Positions 7,907-16,958 of a stretch of DNA of 64,000 nucleotides are shown one piece after another (the stretch's first letter is position 1; each line of letters begins with the position of its first letter). The position numbers were made by a program, and so were the translations under genes. The notes beneath the pieces are model-generated. The model worked only from the letters and a program-made list of their open reading frames with translations, was not told the origin of the DNA and did no database searches. The stretch lies in assembly GCF_002813455.1 (NCBI RefSeq), contig NZ_PHHE01000001.1, positions 1,054,001 to 1,118,000 of the forward strand, read 5' to 3'. The stretch comes from Pseudomonas baetica (GTDB lineage Bacteria > Pseudomonadota > Gammaproteobacteria > Pseudomonadales > Pseudomonadaceae).

Positions 7907-9745
7907 ATGAGCGCCGATCTGATTCTGTTCAATGGCCAATTTCATACCGTAGACCGCACTAAGCCGCTGGCCAGCGCCGTGGCGATCAAGGACGGCCGCT
8001 TCGTGGTCGTCGGCAACGACACCCAAGCCATGGCCCTGCGCGGCCTTGCCACGCAAGTGGTCGACCTGCACGGCCGCTGCGTCATCCCCGGTCTCAACGA
8101 CTCGCACTTGCACCTGATCCGTGGCGGTTTGAACTACAACCTCGAACTGCGCTGGGAAGGCGTACCCTCGCTGGCCGATGCACTGCGCATGCTCAAGGAG
8201 CAGGCCGACCGCACACCGACGCCGCAATGGGTGCGCGTGGTCGGCGGCTGGAACGAATTCCAGTTCGCCGAAAAACGCATGCCGACCCTCGAAGAACTCA
8301 ACCAGGCGGCGCCGGACACGCCGGTATTCGTCCTGCACTTGTATGACCGTGCGTTGCTCAACCGCGCCGCATTGCGCGTGGCCGGTTACACCCGCGATAC
8401 GCCAAACCCGCCGGGTGGCGAGATCGTGCGCGATGCCAACGGCAACCCGACCGGCATGCTGGTGGCCAAACCCAATGCGATGATTCTCTACTCGACGCTG
8501 GCCAAGGGGCCGAAGCTGCCGCTGGAGTATCAGGTCAACTCGACTCGCCAGTTCATGCGCGAACTCAATCGCCTCGGCCTGACCAGTGCGATCGATGCCG
8601 GCGGTGGTTTCCAGAACTACCCGGACGATTACCAAGTGATCGAGCAGTTGGCCAAAGATGACCAGTTGACCGTGCGTATCGCCTACAACCTGTTCACCCA
8701 GAAGCCGAAAGAAGAGCTGACCGACTTCCAGAACTGGACCGGCAGCGTCAAGTTGCATCAGGGCGACGACTTCCTGCGCCACAACGGCGCTGGCGAGATG
8801 CTGGTGTTCTCGGCGGCGGACTTCGAAGACTTCCTCGAACCGCGCCCGGACCTGCCGCAAACCATGGAGCAGGAGCTGGAGCCGGTGGTGCGCCACCTGG
8901 TCGAGCAGCGCTGGCCGTTCCGTCTGCACGCGACTTATAACGAATCGATCAGCCGCATGCTCGACGTGTTCGAGAAGGTCAACCGTGACATTCCGTTCAA
9001 CGGCTTGCCATGGTTCTTCGACCATGCCGAAACCATCACCCCACAAAACATCGAGCGGGTGAAAGCGCTGGGCGGCGGCATCGCGATTCAGGATCGCATG
9101 GCGTTCCAGGGCGAGTACTTCGTTGACCGTTACGGCGCGAAAGCCGCCGAAGCCACGCCGCCGATCAAACGCATGCTCGCCGAAGGTGTGCCGGTCGGCG
9201 CCGGCACCGACGCCACGCGGGTTTCCAGCTACAACCCGTGGACGTCGCTGTACTGGATGGTCAGCGGTCGTACCGTCGGCGGTCTGGCGCTGTACGAAGA
9301 AGGTTTGCCACGCACCACCGCGCTGGAATTGTTCACCCACGGCAGCGCCTGGTTCTCGTCGGAGCAGGGCAAGAAAGGCCAGATCAAGATCGGGCAATTG
9401 GCGGATCTGGCAGCACTGAGCGCGGACTTCTTCCATGTCGAAGAAGAAGCCATCAAGTGGATCGAGTCGGTACTGACCGTGGTCGGCGGCAAGATCGTTT
9501 ACGCCGCCGGTGACTTCCAGGACCTGGGACCTGCCAGCGTGCCGGTGCTGCCGGACTGGTCGCCGGTGGCAAAAGTCCCGGGCCACTGGCGCCAGAACGC
9601 GCCAATGCAGGCTCAGGTGCATCAGTGCGTCGGCGCTTGCGCCGTGCACTCGCACAGCCATGAAAAGGCGCGTCTGTCGAATGCCCCGGTCAGCGATTTC
9701 GCCGGTTTCTGGGGCGCGTTCGGCTGTTCCTGTTTCGCGTTCTGA
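7907..9745 (+). CDS. Amidohydrolase, YtcJ-like metal-dependent hydrolase
   Basis: A 612-residue amidohydrolase family 3 enzyme. The metal-binding HxH is at residues 67 and 69 (LNDSHLHL), and a later GTDATR segment supplies the catalytic aspartate. Substrates of YtcJ-like enzymes are mostly undefined amides or cyclic imides. The C-terminal tail (about 565-612) is enriched in histidine and cysteine (CVGACAVHSHSH...FGCSCF), unusual for the family and possibly metal-binding. A good GAAGGA site precedes the ATG. The next gene, a YcaC-type hydrolase 69 nt downstream, suggests a shared pathway. Confidence 0.85.
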   Translation: MSADLILFNGQFHTVDRTKPLASAVAIKDGRFVVVGNDTQAMALRGLATQVVDLHGRCVIPGLNDSHLHLIRGGLNYNLELRWEGVPSLADALRMLKEQADRTPTPQWVRVVGGWNEFQFAEKRMPTLEELNQAAPDTPVFVLHLYDRALLNRAALRVAGYTRDTPNPPGGEIVRDANGNPTGMLVAKPNAMILYSTLAKGPKLPLEYQVNSTRQFMRELNRLGLTSAIDAGGGFQNYPDDYQVIEQLAKDDQLTVRIAYNLFTQKPKEELTDFQNWTGSVKLHQGDDFLRHNGAGEMLVFSAADFEDFLEPRPDLPQTMEQELEPVVRHLVEQRWPFRLHATYNESISRMLDVFEKVNRDIPFNGLPWFFDHAETITPQNIERVKALGGGIAIQDRMAFQGEYFVDRYGAKAAEATPPIKRMLAEGVPVGAGTDATRVSSYNPWTSLYWMVSGRTVGGLALYEEGLPRTTALELFTHGSAWFSSEQGKKGQIKIGQLADLAALSADFFHVEEEAIKWIESVLTVVGGKIVYAAGDFQDLGPASVPVLPDWSPVAKVPGHWRQNAPMQAQVHQCVGACAVHSHSHEKARLSNAPVSDFAGFWGAFGCSCFAF

Positions 9746-9814
9746 TTCTTATCCAAAAGCGCTGGCCTCGACGGTCGGCGCTTCACGTAACAACCATCCA
9801 CCCAGGAGTTTCCC

Positions 9815-10438
9815 ATGAGCGTTCCATACAAGCGTCTGAACAAAGATGATGCGGTTGTGCTATTGGTCGATCACCAGACCGGTCTGATTTCGCTGGTACA
9901 GGATTTCTCGCCAAATGAATTCAAGAACAACGTGCTGGCCCTGGGCGACATCGCCAGGTTCTTCAAACTGCCAACCATCCTCACCACCAGTTTCGACGCC
10001 GGCCCGAACGGCCCGATCGTACCTGAGCTGCTTGAGCAGTTCCCGGACGCACCGTTCATTCAGCGTCCAGGCCAGATCAACGCCTGGGACAACGAAGACT
10101 TCGTCAAAGCCATCAAGGCTACCGGCCGCAAGCAACTGATCATCGCCGGTGTGGTGACTGACGTGTGCGTGGCATTCCCGACCCTGTCGGCCATCGCTGA
10201 AGGTTTCGAAGTGTTCGTGGTGACCGACTCTTCCGGCACCTTCAACACCACTGTGCAGCAAGCGGCTTGGGCGCGGATGTCGGCGGCCGGTGCACAACTG
10301 ATGAACTGGTTCTCTGTCGCTTGCGAGCTGCAGGGTGACTGGCGCAACGACATGGAAGGCCTGGCGCATCTGCTCTCGGAACGCCTGCCGAACTACCGCA
10401 ACCTGATCAACAGCTATACCAAGTTCACGGCCCAGTAA
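9815..10438 (+). CDS. ycaC: YcaC-type isochorismatase-like hydrolase
   Basis: A 207-residue cysteine hydrolase matching E. coli YcaC along its whole length as I recall it. The catalytic-type Asp19 (VVLLVDHQTGL) and nucleophile Cys118 (AGVVTDVCVAFP) are at the same positions. The physiological substrate of YcaC proteins is unknown. Isochorismatase-fold enzymes often act after amidohydrolases on amides or ureas, which fits its place as the last gene of the operon. The start has GGAG upstream. Long C/G-rich inverted repeats follow and may act as the operon end. Confidence 0.85.
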   Translation: MSVPYKRLNKDDAVVLLVDHQTGLISLVQDFSPNEFKNNVLALGDIARFFKLPTILTTSFDAGPNGPIVPELLEQFPDAPFIQRPGQINAWDNEDFVKAIKATGRKQLIIAGVVTDVCVAFPTLSAIAEGFEVFVVTDSSGTFNTTVQQAAWARMSAAGAQLMNWFSVACELQGDWRNDMEGLAHLLSERLPNYRNLINSYTKFTAQ

Positions 10439-10454
10439 TCGGTGGAGCTGAAAA

Positions 10455-10617
10455 GCCCCTCACCCTAACCCTCTCCCGGAGGGAGAGGGGACTGACCGAG
10501 ATGTTTGTGCGAGTTACTCCGACCTGAAATATCAGGTCGAACTCGGGCCTTGAAAAGCTCGAAGATCGGCTCCCTTTCCCCCTCGCCCCCTTGGGGGAGA
10601 GGGCTGGGGTGAGGGGG
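10455..10617. repeat. Inverted pair of CCCTCACCCTAACCCTCTCC-type repeats
   Basis: Two copies of the repeat beginning CCCCTCACCCTAACCCTCTC occur in opposite orientation (10455-10491 and 10571-10617), separated by about 80 nt. Each has its own small hairpin. This intergenic repeat is widespread in proteobacteria. It lies between the convergent YcaC and MscS genes and could serve both as a transcription end. Confidence 0.8.
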
Positions 10618-10657
10618 TAAGATCTTCAGCTGGAAAAACCATTGCGAACTACACACA

Positions 10658-12085
10658 TCATCGCTTCTGCAACCACCCCAGAAACCCGCCTTTCCTCACC
10701 ACCACCGGTTTGGCCATCAACGCGAGGCGACTGTTCTGCTGCCGCACCGCCTGCAACTTGTTCAACGCCTGACCAACCTCAGCGCGCTGCTCCATGCATT
10801 CGCGCGTGAGGGTCTTGTCGAGACGGTAGATGATCGAAGACGTCAGCGCCGTAAACGTAGCCTGCGAAGGCGTATCCGCCAGAATGCTTTGCTCGCCCAT
10901 GACCTCGCTCGGCCCCATGCGCCCGGCCTCGGTCTGGCCGGCGCCATCCGGCACCGTGGCGCTGACCACCCCGGTGGCAATCACGAACAGACTGTCCGGC
11001 ACTTCATCCAGATCCAGCACCACCTGGCCTGCGCTGTACTGCTGCGCGACCATCGATTCGGCGAGGCGGTCACGCTCCTCGGCGCTCAGCGAACGGAAGA
11101 TTTTCACTTCATCGAGCAATGCGCGCGCGCGGGTCGAAGGTTGGATCACACCGTCCGGGTGCCGCGAAATCCCGGCGGCTTCGAGATGACGGTGAGCGAG
11201 GTCGAACAGTTGATTGCGCACTTCGCTTTTCTTGCCCAGTTCGGCAATAAAGCCGCTGGCCACGTATTCGGACATCTCTTCGCCGGCCTCTTTCAACACC
11301 ACTTTTGGCGCCGGACTCAGCAGCAGGCTGCTACTGCCTTGCAGCGTACGGTCGAGGGCGTCGAGCACCCGGCGAGGGCGGATGTGATTGGGCACTTTGA
11401 TGCTGATCGACACGCCGTGCATGTTGTTCGGCCGGCTGAGGTTGACGATCTTGGCCTTGGCTGCCACCGAGTTGGGCACCACGGCCATGGTGCCGGCGCT
11501 GGTCAGCAGGTGCGTAGCGCGCCAGTCGATGTCGAGCACTTTGCCCTCGACGCCGTCGATCACCACAAAGTCGTCCACCTGATACGGCTTGGTGGTATTG
11601 AGCACGATCCCGGAAAACACATCGGCCAAGGTACTTTGCAGCGCCAGACCGACGACGATCGCGAACACACCGGACGTCGCCAGCAAGCCTTTGACCGGCA
11701 GCTCCAGTACGTAACCGGCGGCGGCAACGATGGCCACCAGAAACACCAGCGCACCGATCACGTCTTGCAGCAAGCGACCGCTGTGGCCGATGCGGCGCAT
11801 CAGGATCAGACCGATCACTTCGGTGAGCACACGTGCCGCGTAAAGCCACCAGAGAATGCCCAGCGCGGTTGCGCCCAATTGCGCGACCTGGTCATCGGCA
11901 AACTGCGGCGCCTGCAACGGGCTGACACCGGCGTTGATCACCAGTGCGCTGAACGCCAGAAACAGCATCAGCCGCACACCGACTCTCGGGGCGCGATGGG
12001 TGAAGGGCGAGAAGTGCCAGAGCACCGCATCGAGCAGCAGCAGGGCGGCGCTCCAGGACAGCAGGTGAGTATAGAAAAGGGTCAT
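10658..12085 (-). CDS. MscS-family channel with C-terminal cNMP-like domain
   Basis: A 475-residue inner-membrane protein. About four N-terminal transmembrane segments lead into an MscS pore/beta domain (GLALQSTLADVFSGIVLNTTKPYQVDDFVVID), then a C-terminal cyclic-nucleotide-binding fold from about residue 330. In the phosphate-binding cassette, Gly397 and Glu398 are present (MGEQSILADTPSQA). The arginine that contacts the cyclic phosphate, Arg82 in CAP, is Gln408 here, so cNMP binding is doubtful. The start at 12085 follows GGAG; codons upstream read through a REP repeat and are rejected. It is monocistronic between two repeat elements. Confidence 0.85.
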   Translation of the reverse strand: MTLFYTHLLSWSAALLLLDAVLWHFSPFTHRAPRVGVRLMLFLAFSALVINAGVSPLQAPQFADDQVAQLGATALGILWWLYAARVLTEVIGLILMRRIGHSGRLLQDVIGALVFLVAIVAAAGYVLELPVKGLLATSGVFAIVVGLALQSTLADVFSGIVLNTTKPYQVDDFVVIDGVEGKVLDIDWRATHLLTSAGTMAVVPNSVAAKAKIVNLSRPNNMHGVSISIKVPNHIRPRRVLDALDRTLQGSSSLLLSPAPKVVLKEAGEEMSEYVASGFIAELGKKSEVRNQLFDLAHRHLEAAGISRHPDGVIQPSTRARALLDEVKIFRSLSAEERDRLAESMVAQQYSAGQVVLDLDEVPDSLFVIATGVVSATVPDGAGQTEAGRMGPSEVMGEQSILADTPSQATFTALTSSIIYRLDKTLTRECMEQRAEVGQALNKLQAVRQQNSRLALMAKPVVVRKGGFLGWLQKR

Positions 12086-12115
12086 GGCCGGAGCTCCGCA
12101 GTGTCTGCCAATAAA

Positions 12116-12187
12116 AAGATCGCAGCCTGCGGCAGCTCCTACAGGGAAATGCATTCCAATGTAGGCGCTGCCGAAGGCTGCGATCTT
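12116..12187. repeat. REP pair, GATCGCAGCCTGCGGCAGCTCCTAC type
   Basis: Inverted copies AAGATCGCAGCCTGCGGCAG and CTGCCGAAGGCTGCGATCTT flank a short spacer. This is a different REP class from the one at 6651. It sits between the esterase stop and the MscS start. Confidence 0.85.
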
Positions 12188-12193
12188 CTGCCG

Positions 12194-13216
12194 TTAAGGC
12201 TGCAAATGGGTTTTCAGCTCAGCCGCTGCCTGGCGCACCGCCACTTTCACTTCGGGAATCTGGCTCAGCGGATTGAGCAGGCCAAAGTCGTGGATCATCC
12301 CGTTGTAGCGCACCGCAGTCACCGGTACACCGGCCGCATCCAGGTGCCGTGCATAGCCTTCGCCTTCATCACGCAACACGTCGAATTCGGCGGTCTGCAC
12401 CAGCGCGGCGGGCAAACCCTTGAGCTGTTCGGCGCTGGCGTTCAGTGGCGAGGCGTGGATCTGCGCACGTTCGGTCGGGTTGGTGGTGTAGTTGTCCCAG
12501 AACCATTTCATCATGCCTTTGGTGAGGAAATGGCCCTCGGCAAACTGCTGGTACGAGCCGTCGTCAAACTGTGCATTAGTCACCGGCCACATCAGCAACT
12601 GGAAGCGCAGGGCCGGGGTTTTCTGTTCTTTGGCCATCAGTGCCACGACCGCCGCCATGTTGCCGCCGACGCTGTTGCCGGCCACCGCCAGACGTTTACC
12701 GTCGACACCGATGTCCTTGCCATGCTCGGCCACCCATTTCGTGGCGGCGTAAGCCTGGTTGATCGCAGTCGGGTACTGCGCCTCTGGCGACGGCGTGTAA
12801 TCGACGTACACCGCGACCGCGCCAGAACCCACCACCAAATCACGGATCAGGCGCTGGTGCGTCGGGTAATCCCCCAACACCCAGCCGCCACCGTGGAAGA
12901 ACATGAACACCGGCAACTCACCTTTGACCTGGGCCGGACGCACCACTTTCAGGTTGATCGTCTGGCCATCGACCTTGATCGCCTTGTCGCTGACTTCCAC
13001 ACCGGACAGATCAACCTTCACCGAAGCCTGCGCACCGGTCAGCACCGCACGGGCGTCTTTCGGGCTCAGTTGTTCCAGCGGCTTGCCACCGCCAGCGGCG
13101 AGGGCTTCGAGGAAGGCCTGGGTGTTGTGTTCGACACCCGGGCTGCCGGCGGCGAAAGCGTTGCCGATGGACAGGGCGAGGAGGGAAGCGGTCAGGGTTT
13201 GTTTGACGATGTTCAT
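12194..13216 (-). CDS. Secreted esterase/lipase, HSL (alpha/beta hydrolase-3) family
   Basis: A 340-residue esterase with an N-terminal signal peptide (about residues 1-22, ending AFA). The oxyanion-hole HGGG is at 108-111, the nucleophile Ser182 is in GNSVGG, and the acid is in FDVLRDEGE (Asp279 or Asp283). His309 (GMIHDF) completes the triad, so it should be an active periplasmic or secreted carboxylesterase for short-chain esters. The start at 13216 is preferred because GGAA lies at good spacing; another ATG lies 12 nt upstream. Divergent from the LysR gene at 13338, its probable regulator. Confidence 0.85.
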   Translation of the reverse strand: MNIVKQTLTASLLALSIGNAFAAGSPGVEHNTQAFLEALAAGGGKPLEQLSPKDARAVLTGAQASVKVDLSGVEVSDKAIKVDGQTINLKVVRPAQVKGELPVFMFFHGGGWVLGDYPTHQRLIRDLVVGSGAVAVYVDYTPSPEAQYPTAINQAYAATKWVAEHGKDIGVDGKRLAVAGNSVGGNMAAVVALMAKEQKTPALRFQLLMWPVTNAQFDDGSYQQFAEGHFLTKGMMKWFWDNYTTNPTERAQIHASPLNASAEQLKGLPAALVQTAEFDVLRDEGEGYARHLDAAGVPVTAVRYNGMIHDFGLLNPLSQIPEVKVAVRQAAAELKTHLQP

Positions 13217-13337
13217 GTGCAATTCCATTTTCGATTAATTGAGTGGTGGTGTTTTCAAACCGTGAGCACAGATTAGTGGGATGCCGAAAAGTGAAAAAGC
13301 GGCTATAAAGCGTTTAACTGTCCACCAGAGAGTGACA

Positions 13338-14243
13338 ATGAATCCGTTCGAAGACATGCGTATTTTTTGCCAGGTCATGGACTCCGGCAGCTTCACCGCA
13401 GCGGCCGATCAATTGGGCCTGTCCAAGCAGTTCGTCAGCCGTCGCTTGATGCAGTTGGAAGAGCGCCTCGGCGTGCGCTTGTTGAATCGCTCGACCCGGC
13501 GCCTGGACGTCACCCCGCTGGGCCAGAGCTATTACGAATCAGCGCTGCGTCTGCTCGGCGAAGTGGAGCAGGTCGAGCAGGGCATCGCCGGGCAAACCGC
13601 CGAGCCACGCGGGACGATTCGCCTGAGTGCGCCGCTGTCGTTTGCCGTGGCGCACCTCGGTTGTCTGTTGCCGATGTTCTTGCAGCGCTATCGCGAGGTC
13701 ACGGTGGAAGTCGACTTGAGCGACCGCCCGGTGGATCTGCTCGGTGAGGGCTATGACTTGGCGCTGCGCATTGGCGTGCTGGAAGACTCGACTTTGATCG
13801 CCCGCCGTATCGCCTCAATCGAACGGGTGTATTGCGCCAGCCCGGCTTATCTGGCCGAACGCGGCACACCGCTCAAACCTGAAGATTTGCTCGGTCATGA
13901 CTGCCTGCCTTACGGACATGGGCGTTCAGTGCAGTGGCGGTTCAACGCAGGGCAGGGCAAGCCATTGCTGGTTAAAGTCAGTGGACGCATGCGCGTTAAC
14001 AACGGTGATTTGTTGCGCGATGCGGCGGTGCAGGGGATGGGCATTACTTATCTGCCGACGTTCATTGTCGGCGATGCGCTGAAGGATGGACGACTGGTGC
14101 CGGTGCTTGATGACATGCGTCCGGAACCGCTGACGTTGTCGGCGGTGTATCCGCAACATCGCCAGGCCTCGCGACCGGTGCAGGCGTTGATCGAGTTTTT
14201 GCGCGAACGCCTTAACCAGAACGCAACCACAAACTCCCTGTAG
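13338..14243 (+). CDS. LysR-family transcriptional regulator
   Basis: A 301-residue regulator: winged HTH at about residues 1-60 (MNPFEDMRIFCQVMDSGSF, LGLSKQFVSRRLMQLEERLG), then an effector domain of the CrgA/AaeR-like type (RPVDLLGEGYDLALRIG). The ATG at 13338 follows GAGAGTGACA; an in-frame start at 13281 lacks family similarity. It is divergent from the secreted esterase, which it probably regulates. A REP pair follows directly after its stop. Confidence 0.85.
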   Translation: MNPFEDMRIFCQVMDSGSFTAAADQLGLSKQFVSRRLMQLEERLGVRLLNRSTRRLDVTPLGQSYYESALRLLGEVEQVEQGIAGQTAEPRGTIRLSAPLSFAVAHLGCLLPMFLQRYREVTVEVDLSDRPVDLLGEGYDLALRIGVLEDSTLIARRIASIERVYCASPAYLAERGTPLKPEDLLGHDCLPYGHGRSVQWRFNAGQGKPLLVKVSGRMRVNNGDLLRDAAVQGMGITYLPTFIVGDALKDGRLVPVLDDMRPEPLTLSAVYPQHRQASRPVQALIEFLRERLNQNATTNSL

Positions 14244-14322
14244 GAGCTGCCGCAGGCTGCGATCTTTTGGCTTTGGTTTATAAAACAACATCAAAAGATC
14301 GCAGCCTGCGGCAGTTCCTACG
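14240..14322. repeat. REP pair, GATCGCAGCCTGCGGCAG type
   Basis: TAGGAGCTGCCGCAGGCTGC and its inverse GCAGCCTGCGGCAGTTCCTA flank an AT-rich spacer. It is the same class as at 12116 but in the opposite arrangement, and its first bases overlap the end of the LysR gene. Confidence 0.85.
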
Positions 14323-14408
14323 GGGGGCTTACAAGATTGCAACAATCTGGAGGGGCGGGCTGATCTAGACTCCGACCGCTCAATCAAGAGCATCGTCCGG
14401 AGTACGCC

Positions 14409-15137
14409 ATGGAAGTGCCGAACAATAAAAACGCCATCGAGAGCAATCGTCAGGCGTGGAACGATTCCGCCCGCCATCATCAGGATTCGCCTGACTGGCA
14501 GGCGCTGCTGAACGACGTCGTACGGGCGGATTTCTCCTGCCTCGACGACACCCTGCGCGGGTTGCTGGAAGAGGTCGGTGTCGACGGCAAAGACGTTATT
14601 CAACTGGGTTGCAACAACGGTCGCGAAAGTCTTTCGCTGTTCGCCCTCGGTGCGCGGAATGTGGTGGGTGTTGATCAGTCGAGCGCGTTTCTCGATCAGG
14701 CCCGTGAGCTGAACAGCCGCTCAGCGCACAACGCCGAATTCATCGAAAGCGATATCCATCACCTGCCTGCCTCGTTGCACAAGCGCTTCGATGTAGCGTT
14801 GATCACCATTGGCGTTCTGAACTGGATGCCGGACATTGGCGAATTTTTCCGCCATGTAGCGTCGACGCTGAAACCGGGCGGCAAACTGGTGATCTACGAA
14901 ACCCATCCGTTTCTGGAAATGGTCGATCCGGATGGCGAAGACCCGTATCGCCTCGCGACCTCGTACTTCCGCGCCGAGCCGTTCGTGCAGGAAGAGCCGA
15001 TCGTTTATGTCGGCAAGGTCGAGCAGCAGGCGGCGAAGGCTGCATCATTAACGCCACAACATTTCAAATGTGAATCAAGCCTGCGCCGCCGCCGTCACCA
15101 CCGGTCTTTCCGGCTTGCGCAAAGCCTCCAGTCTTGA
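14409..15137 (+). CDS. Class I SAM-dependent methyltransferase, 3' truncated
   Basis: A 242-codon frame whose first ~208 residues are a standard Rossmann methyltransferase. Motif I is VIQLGCNNGRESLSL (about 64-78), with the acidic VVGVDQS loop and a post-motif FDVALITIGVLNW. After ...YVGKVEQQAAKA (about 15036) the family pattern, normally some 50-60 further residues, is lost. The frame instead runs into arginine/serine-rich nonsense antisense to the end of the acyltransferase gene at 15075. The C-terminal substrate-binding part is missing and activity is doubtful. The break marks the outer edge of the exopolysaccharide operon. Confidence 0.65.
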   Translation: MEVPNNKNAIESNRQAWNDSARHHQDSPDWQALLNDVVRADFSCLDDTLRGLLEEVGVDGKDVIQLGCNNGRESLSLFALGARNVVGVDQSSAFLDQARELNSRSAHNAEFIESDIHHLPASLHKRFDVALITIGVLNWMPDIGEFFRHVASTLKPGGKLVIYETHPFLEMVDPDGEDPYRLATSYFRAEPFVQEEPIVYVGKVEQQAAKAASLTPQHFKCESSLRRRRHHRSFRLAQSLQS

Positions 15138-15767
15138 GCCGCTGTAGCGTGTCTCGCGGAAGAAACGCCAGTGTCCGAACAGATCGTAGACGTGGGTGAT
15201 ACGCCCCTGTTCCTGATAGCCCAAACGCATATGCATCTTCAGGGCCTGTACATTGGCGCCGTCGCAGATATCCACCACTTTTTCGAAGCCTCGGGTAGCC
15301 ATGACTTGCCAAAGTGCGGTCTGTGCATCGACGGTCAGGCTACTGCCGAAATACTGCCGGGTGATTTCGGCACCGAACTGAAAGTATTCACCGGGCTTGA
15401 CCGGGAACGTGCAGCGGTAGAAGTGGCGGTCGTAATAGTCGCGAGTGCTGGCCCAGACGAACCCGACGGTGTGACCGTCCTGGTCCAGGTGCATGTGCCC
15501 CGTATGCCCTTCAGCGGCCAGCTCGGCCATGGTCTGCACGCGGTCACCAAAGTACTTGCTGAATGCCTTGGCGTTCTCCTCGGTGATGTCGACTCTGCGC
15601 AAACCTTCACAGGGGCGCAGTTTGTTCGGGGCAATCGGTGTGACCAGATCTCGCTCCATCCACAGCAATTCACGGTGAGCGAATACGTAACGTTTGCCCA
15701 GCGCGCCAAGGGTGCGGCGCAGGCCTCTTTCTCTGATGCGCAGAAGCAGTTTTTCGATGGCTTTCAT
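15075..15767 (-). CDS. GNAT-like acyltransferase of the exopolysaccharide operon (copy A)
   Basis: A 230-residue protein with a C-terminal GNAT-like region (GHTVGFVWASTRDYY, then VVDICDGANVQALKMHMRLGYQEQGRI, a typical GNAT motif B pattern of neighbour residues before a RLGY turn). Probably transfers an acyl group during polysaccharide assembly in the cytoplasm. It is a close paralogue of the protein at 16959-17648: both share LLWMERDLV, KYFGDRV/RYFGDRV, GHTGHMHLD/GRTGHMHVD and RYSGSRLE. The start overlaps the upstream FemAB-like gene by 4 nt. It is the last gene of the operon and converges on a truncated methyltransferase. Confidence 0.7.
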   Translation of the reverse strand: MKAIEKLLLRIRERGLRRTLGALGKRYVFAHRELLWMERDLVTPIAPNKLRPCEGLRRVDITEENAKAFSKYFGDRVQTMAELAAEGHTGHMHLDQDGHTVGFVWASTRDYYDRHFYRCTFPVKPGEYFQFGAEITRQYFGSSLTVDAQTALWQVMATRGFEKVVDICDGANVQALKMHMRLGYQEQGRITHVYDLFGHWRFFRETRYSGSRLEALRKPERPVVTAAAQA

Positions 15768-16954
15768 GATGCCCTCCGAGGCGCTAGCCCAGGTGTGGTG
15801 GATGGTGTTGCCGGTTGAGTTTCGGATGTGTTCGCCGCTGTCGAGTTACCGGCACGCCGTGCGCGCCATTTTTGCAGGGACGGTTTGACGTGGTGCCAAA
15901 GGCGTAGCCCCAGGCCCAGCAGCAAGCCGCTCGGGCGCCAGGAGTAGAAACTCCAGCGCCAGTGCTCCAGTTGTCCGGTCATGCGTTCGTGCAGTTGATG
16001 GCTGGAGTTGTCCAGGCTGACCCGCGACGCATCGATCCAGCGCCAGTGCTCATCCAGCCCCCAGCGAATCCATTCCTCCAGCAACACCCGGCCGCTACCG
16101 AGGTCGGCGTACTGTGGCAAAAACGCCAGGTTGTAATCGTAGAGCCGGCCCTGTTCGAGCAGGCCGAGGCGATAGCTGATGCAGCGGCCGTCCAGCTCCA
16201 GCGTCACGACCCGCACCAGGCCTTGGTCGGCGAGGGCGGTAAAGGCGCTTTCCATCCACTGACGACTGCGTTCGGTGGCGAAAATCCCGACGCCCTCGTC
16301 ACCTTTCCAACTGACCGACTCGACTTCCTGCAGCGCTTCTAAAATCGTAGGCATCGACAGCGCATCGGGGGTGATTCGCCGCACTTGCGCGCCGCATGCA
16401 GCAATCCGTTTGCGCGCCCGACGCAGCTTGTAGCGCGGGTCGCCGGAGACCTCGCGATGATCGGCGTCGCTGATCAGATGCACCGGCACCCGGCAACTCA
16501 GGCGTCGTTCAGCAGTGGAACTGTGCGCCATCCATTCGGTGAGCGCACTTTCTTCACCGGCAGGTTCCGACAGTTCATTGAGTTGCAGCAGCGCATGGGG
16601 CAGACGCTCACGGATCAGCACCAGTGCTTTGTGCATGTCTTCGCTGCCGAGCAACGACAGCAGGGCCAGGCGATCGGCCAGCGGATAACCCAAGTGATGC
16701 AAAACACGAAACGGCACGCCAGCGAAGCGTTCGCGGCTGGCCACCAGTGGCAGGCACAGATGCAATTGCTCTGCTTCCCAGCCGAGCAGAATGTGCAGGC
16801 GCTGATCTTCGCCCAAGGCCTGTTCTGCCGCGCACAACCAGCCAAGGTTGTTGAACGGCGTGTGGTCGGCCACACGCAGACGCAGTGCCTCGTAGGCCGC
16901 TGCCGGGAAATCGGCAGCGCACAGGGACGTGCGCCATTCGAATCGCATCACCAT
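15764..16954 (-). CDS. FemAB/CelD-like GNAT acyltransferase
   Basis: A 396-residue soluble protein of the BioF2-like/CelD acetyltransferase group: an N-terminal half with PFNNLGWLCAAEQALG, and a second GNAT fold with YKLRRARKRIAACG, LELDGRCISYRLGLLEQGRLYDYNLAFLPQYADLGSG and a following helix. Such proteins occur in many exopolysaccharide clusters and are thought to acylate or aminoacylate sugar intermediates; the reaction is not known. A basic segment (about 350-370) ends the protein. The ATG is at 16954, with an alternative two codons later. It sits between two paralogous GNAT-like genes, overlapping the downstream one by 4 nt. Confidence 0.75.
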   Translation of the reverse strand: MVMRFEWRTSLCAADFPAAAYEALRLRVADHTPFNNLGWLCAAEQALGEDQRLHILLGWEAEQLHLCLPLVASRERFAGVPFRVLHHLGYPLADRLALLSLLGSEDMHKALVLIRERLPHALLQLNELSEPAGEESALTEWMAHSSTAERRLSCRVPVHLISDADHREVSGDPRYKLRRARKRIAACGAQVRRITPDALSMPTILEALQEVESVSWKGDEGVGIFATERSRQWMESAFTALADQGLVRVVTLELDGRCISYRLGLLEQGRLYDYNLAFLPQYADLGSGRVLLEEWIRWGLDEHWRWIDASRVSLDNSSHQLHERMTGQLEHWRWSFYSWRPSGLLLGLGLRLWHHVKPSLQKWRARRAGNSTAANTSETQPATPSTTPGLAPRRAS

Positions 16955-16958
16955 AGGT

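Noticed and set aside
7883..9661. A 592-codon minus-strand frame opposite the amidohydrolase gene
   Set aside because: Composition is that of antisense high-GC coding DNA; the plus-strand gene has clear catalytic motifs.
10889..13276. A 795-codon open frame on the plus strand
   Set aside because: It lies opposite the MscS and esterase genes, runs through a REP unit, is rich in His/Arg/Gln and shows no family motif. It is a shadow of the high-GC coding strand.
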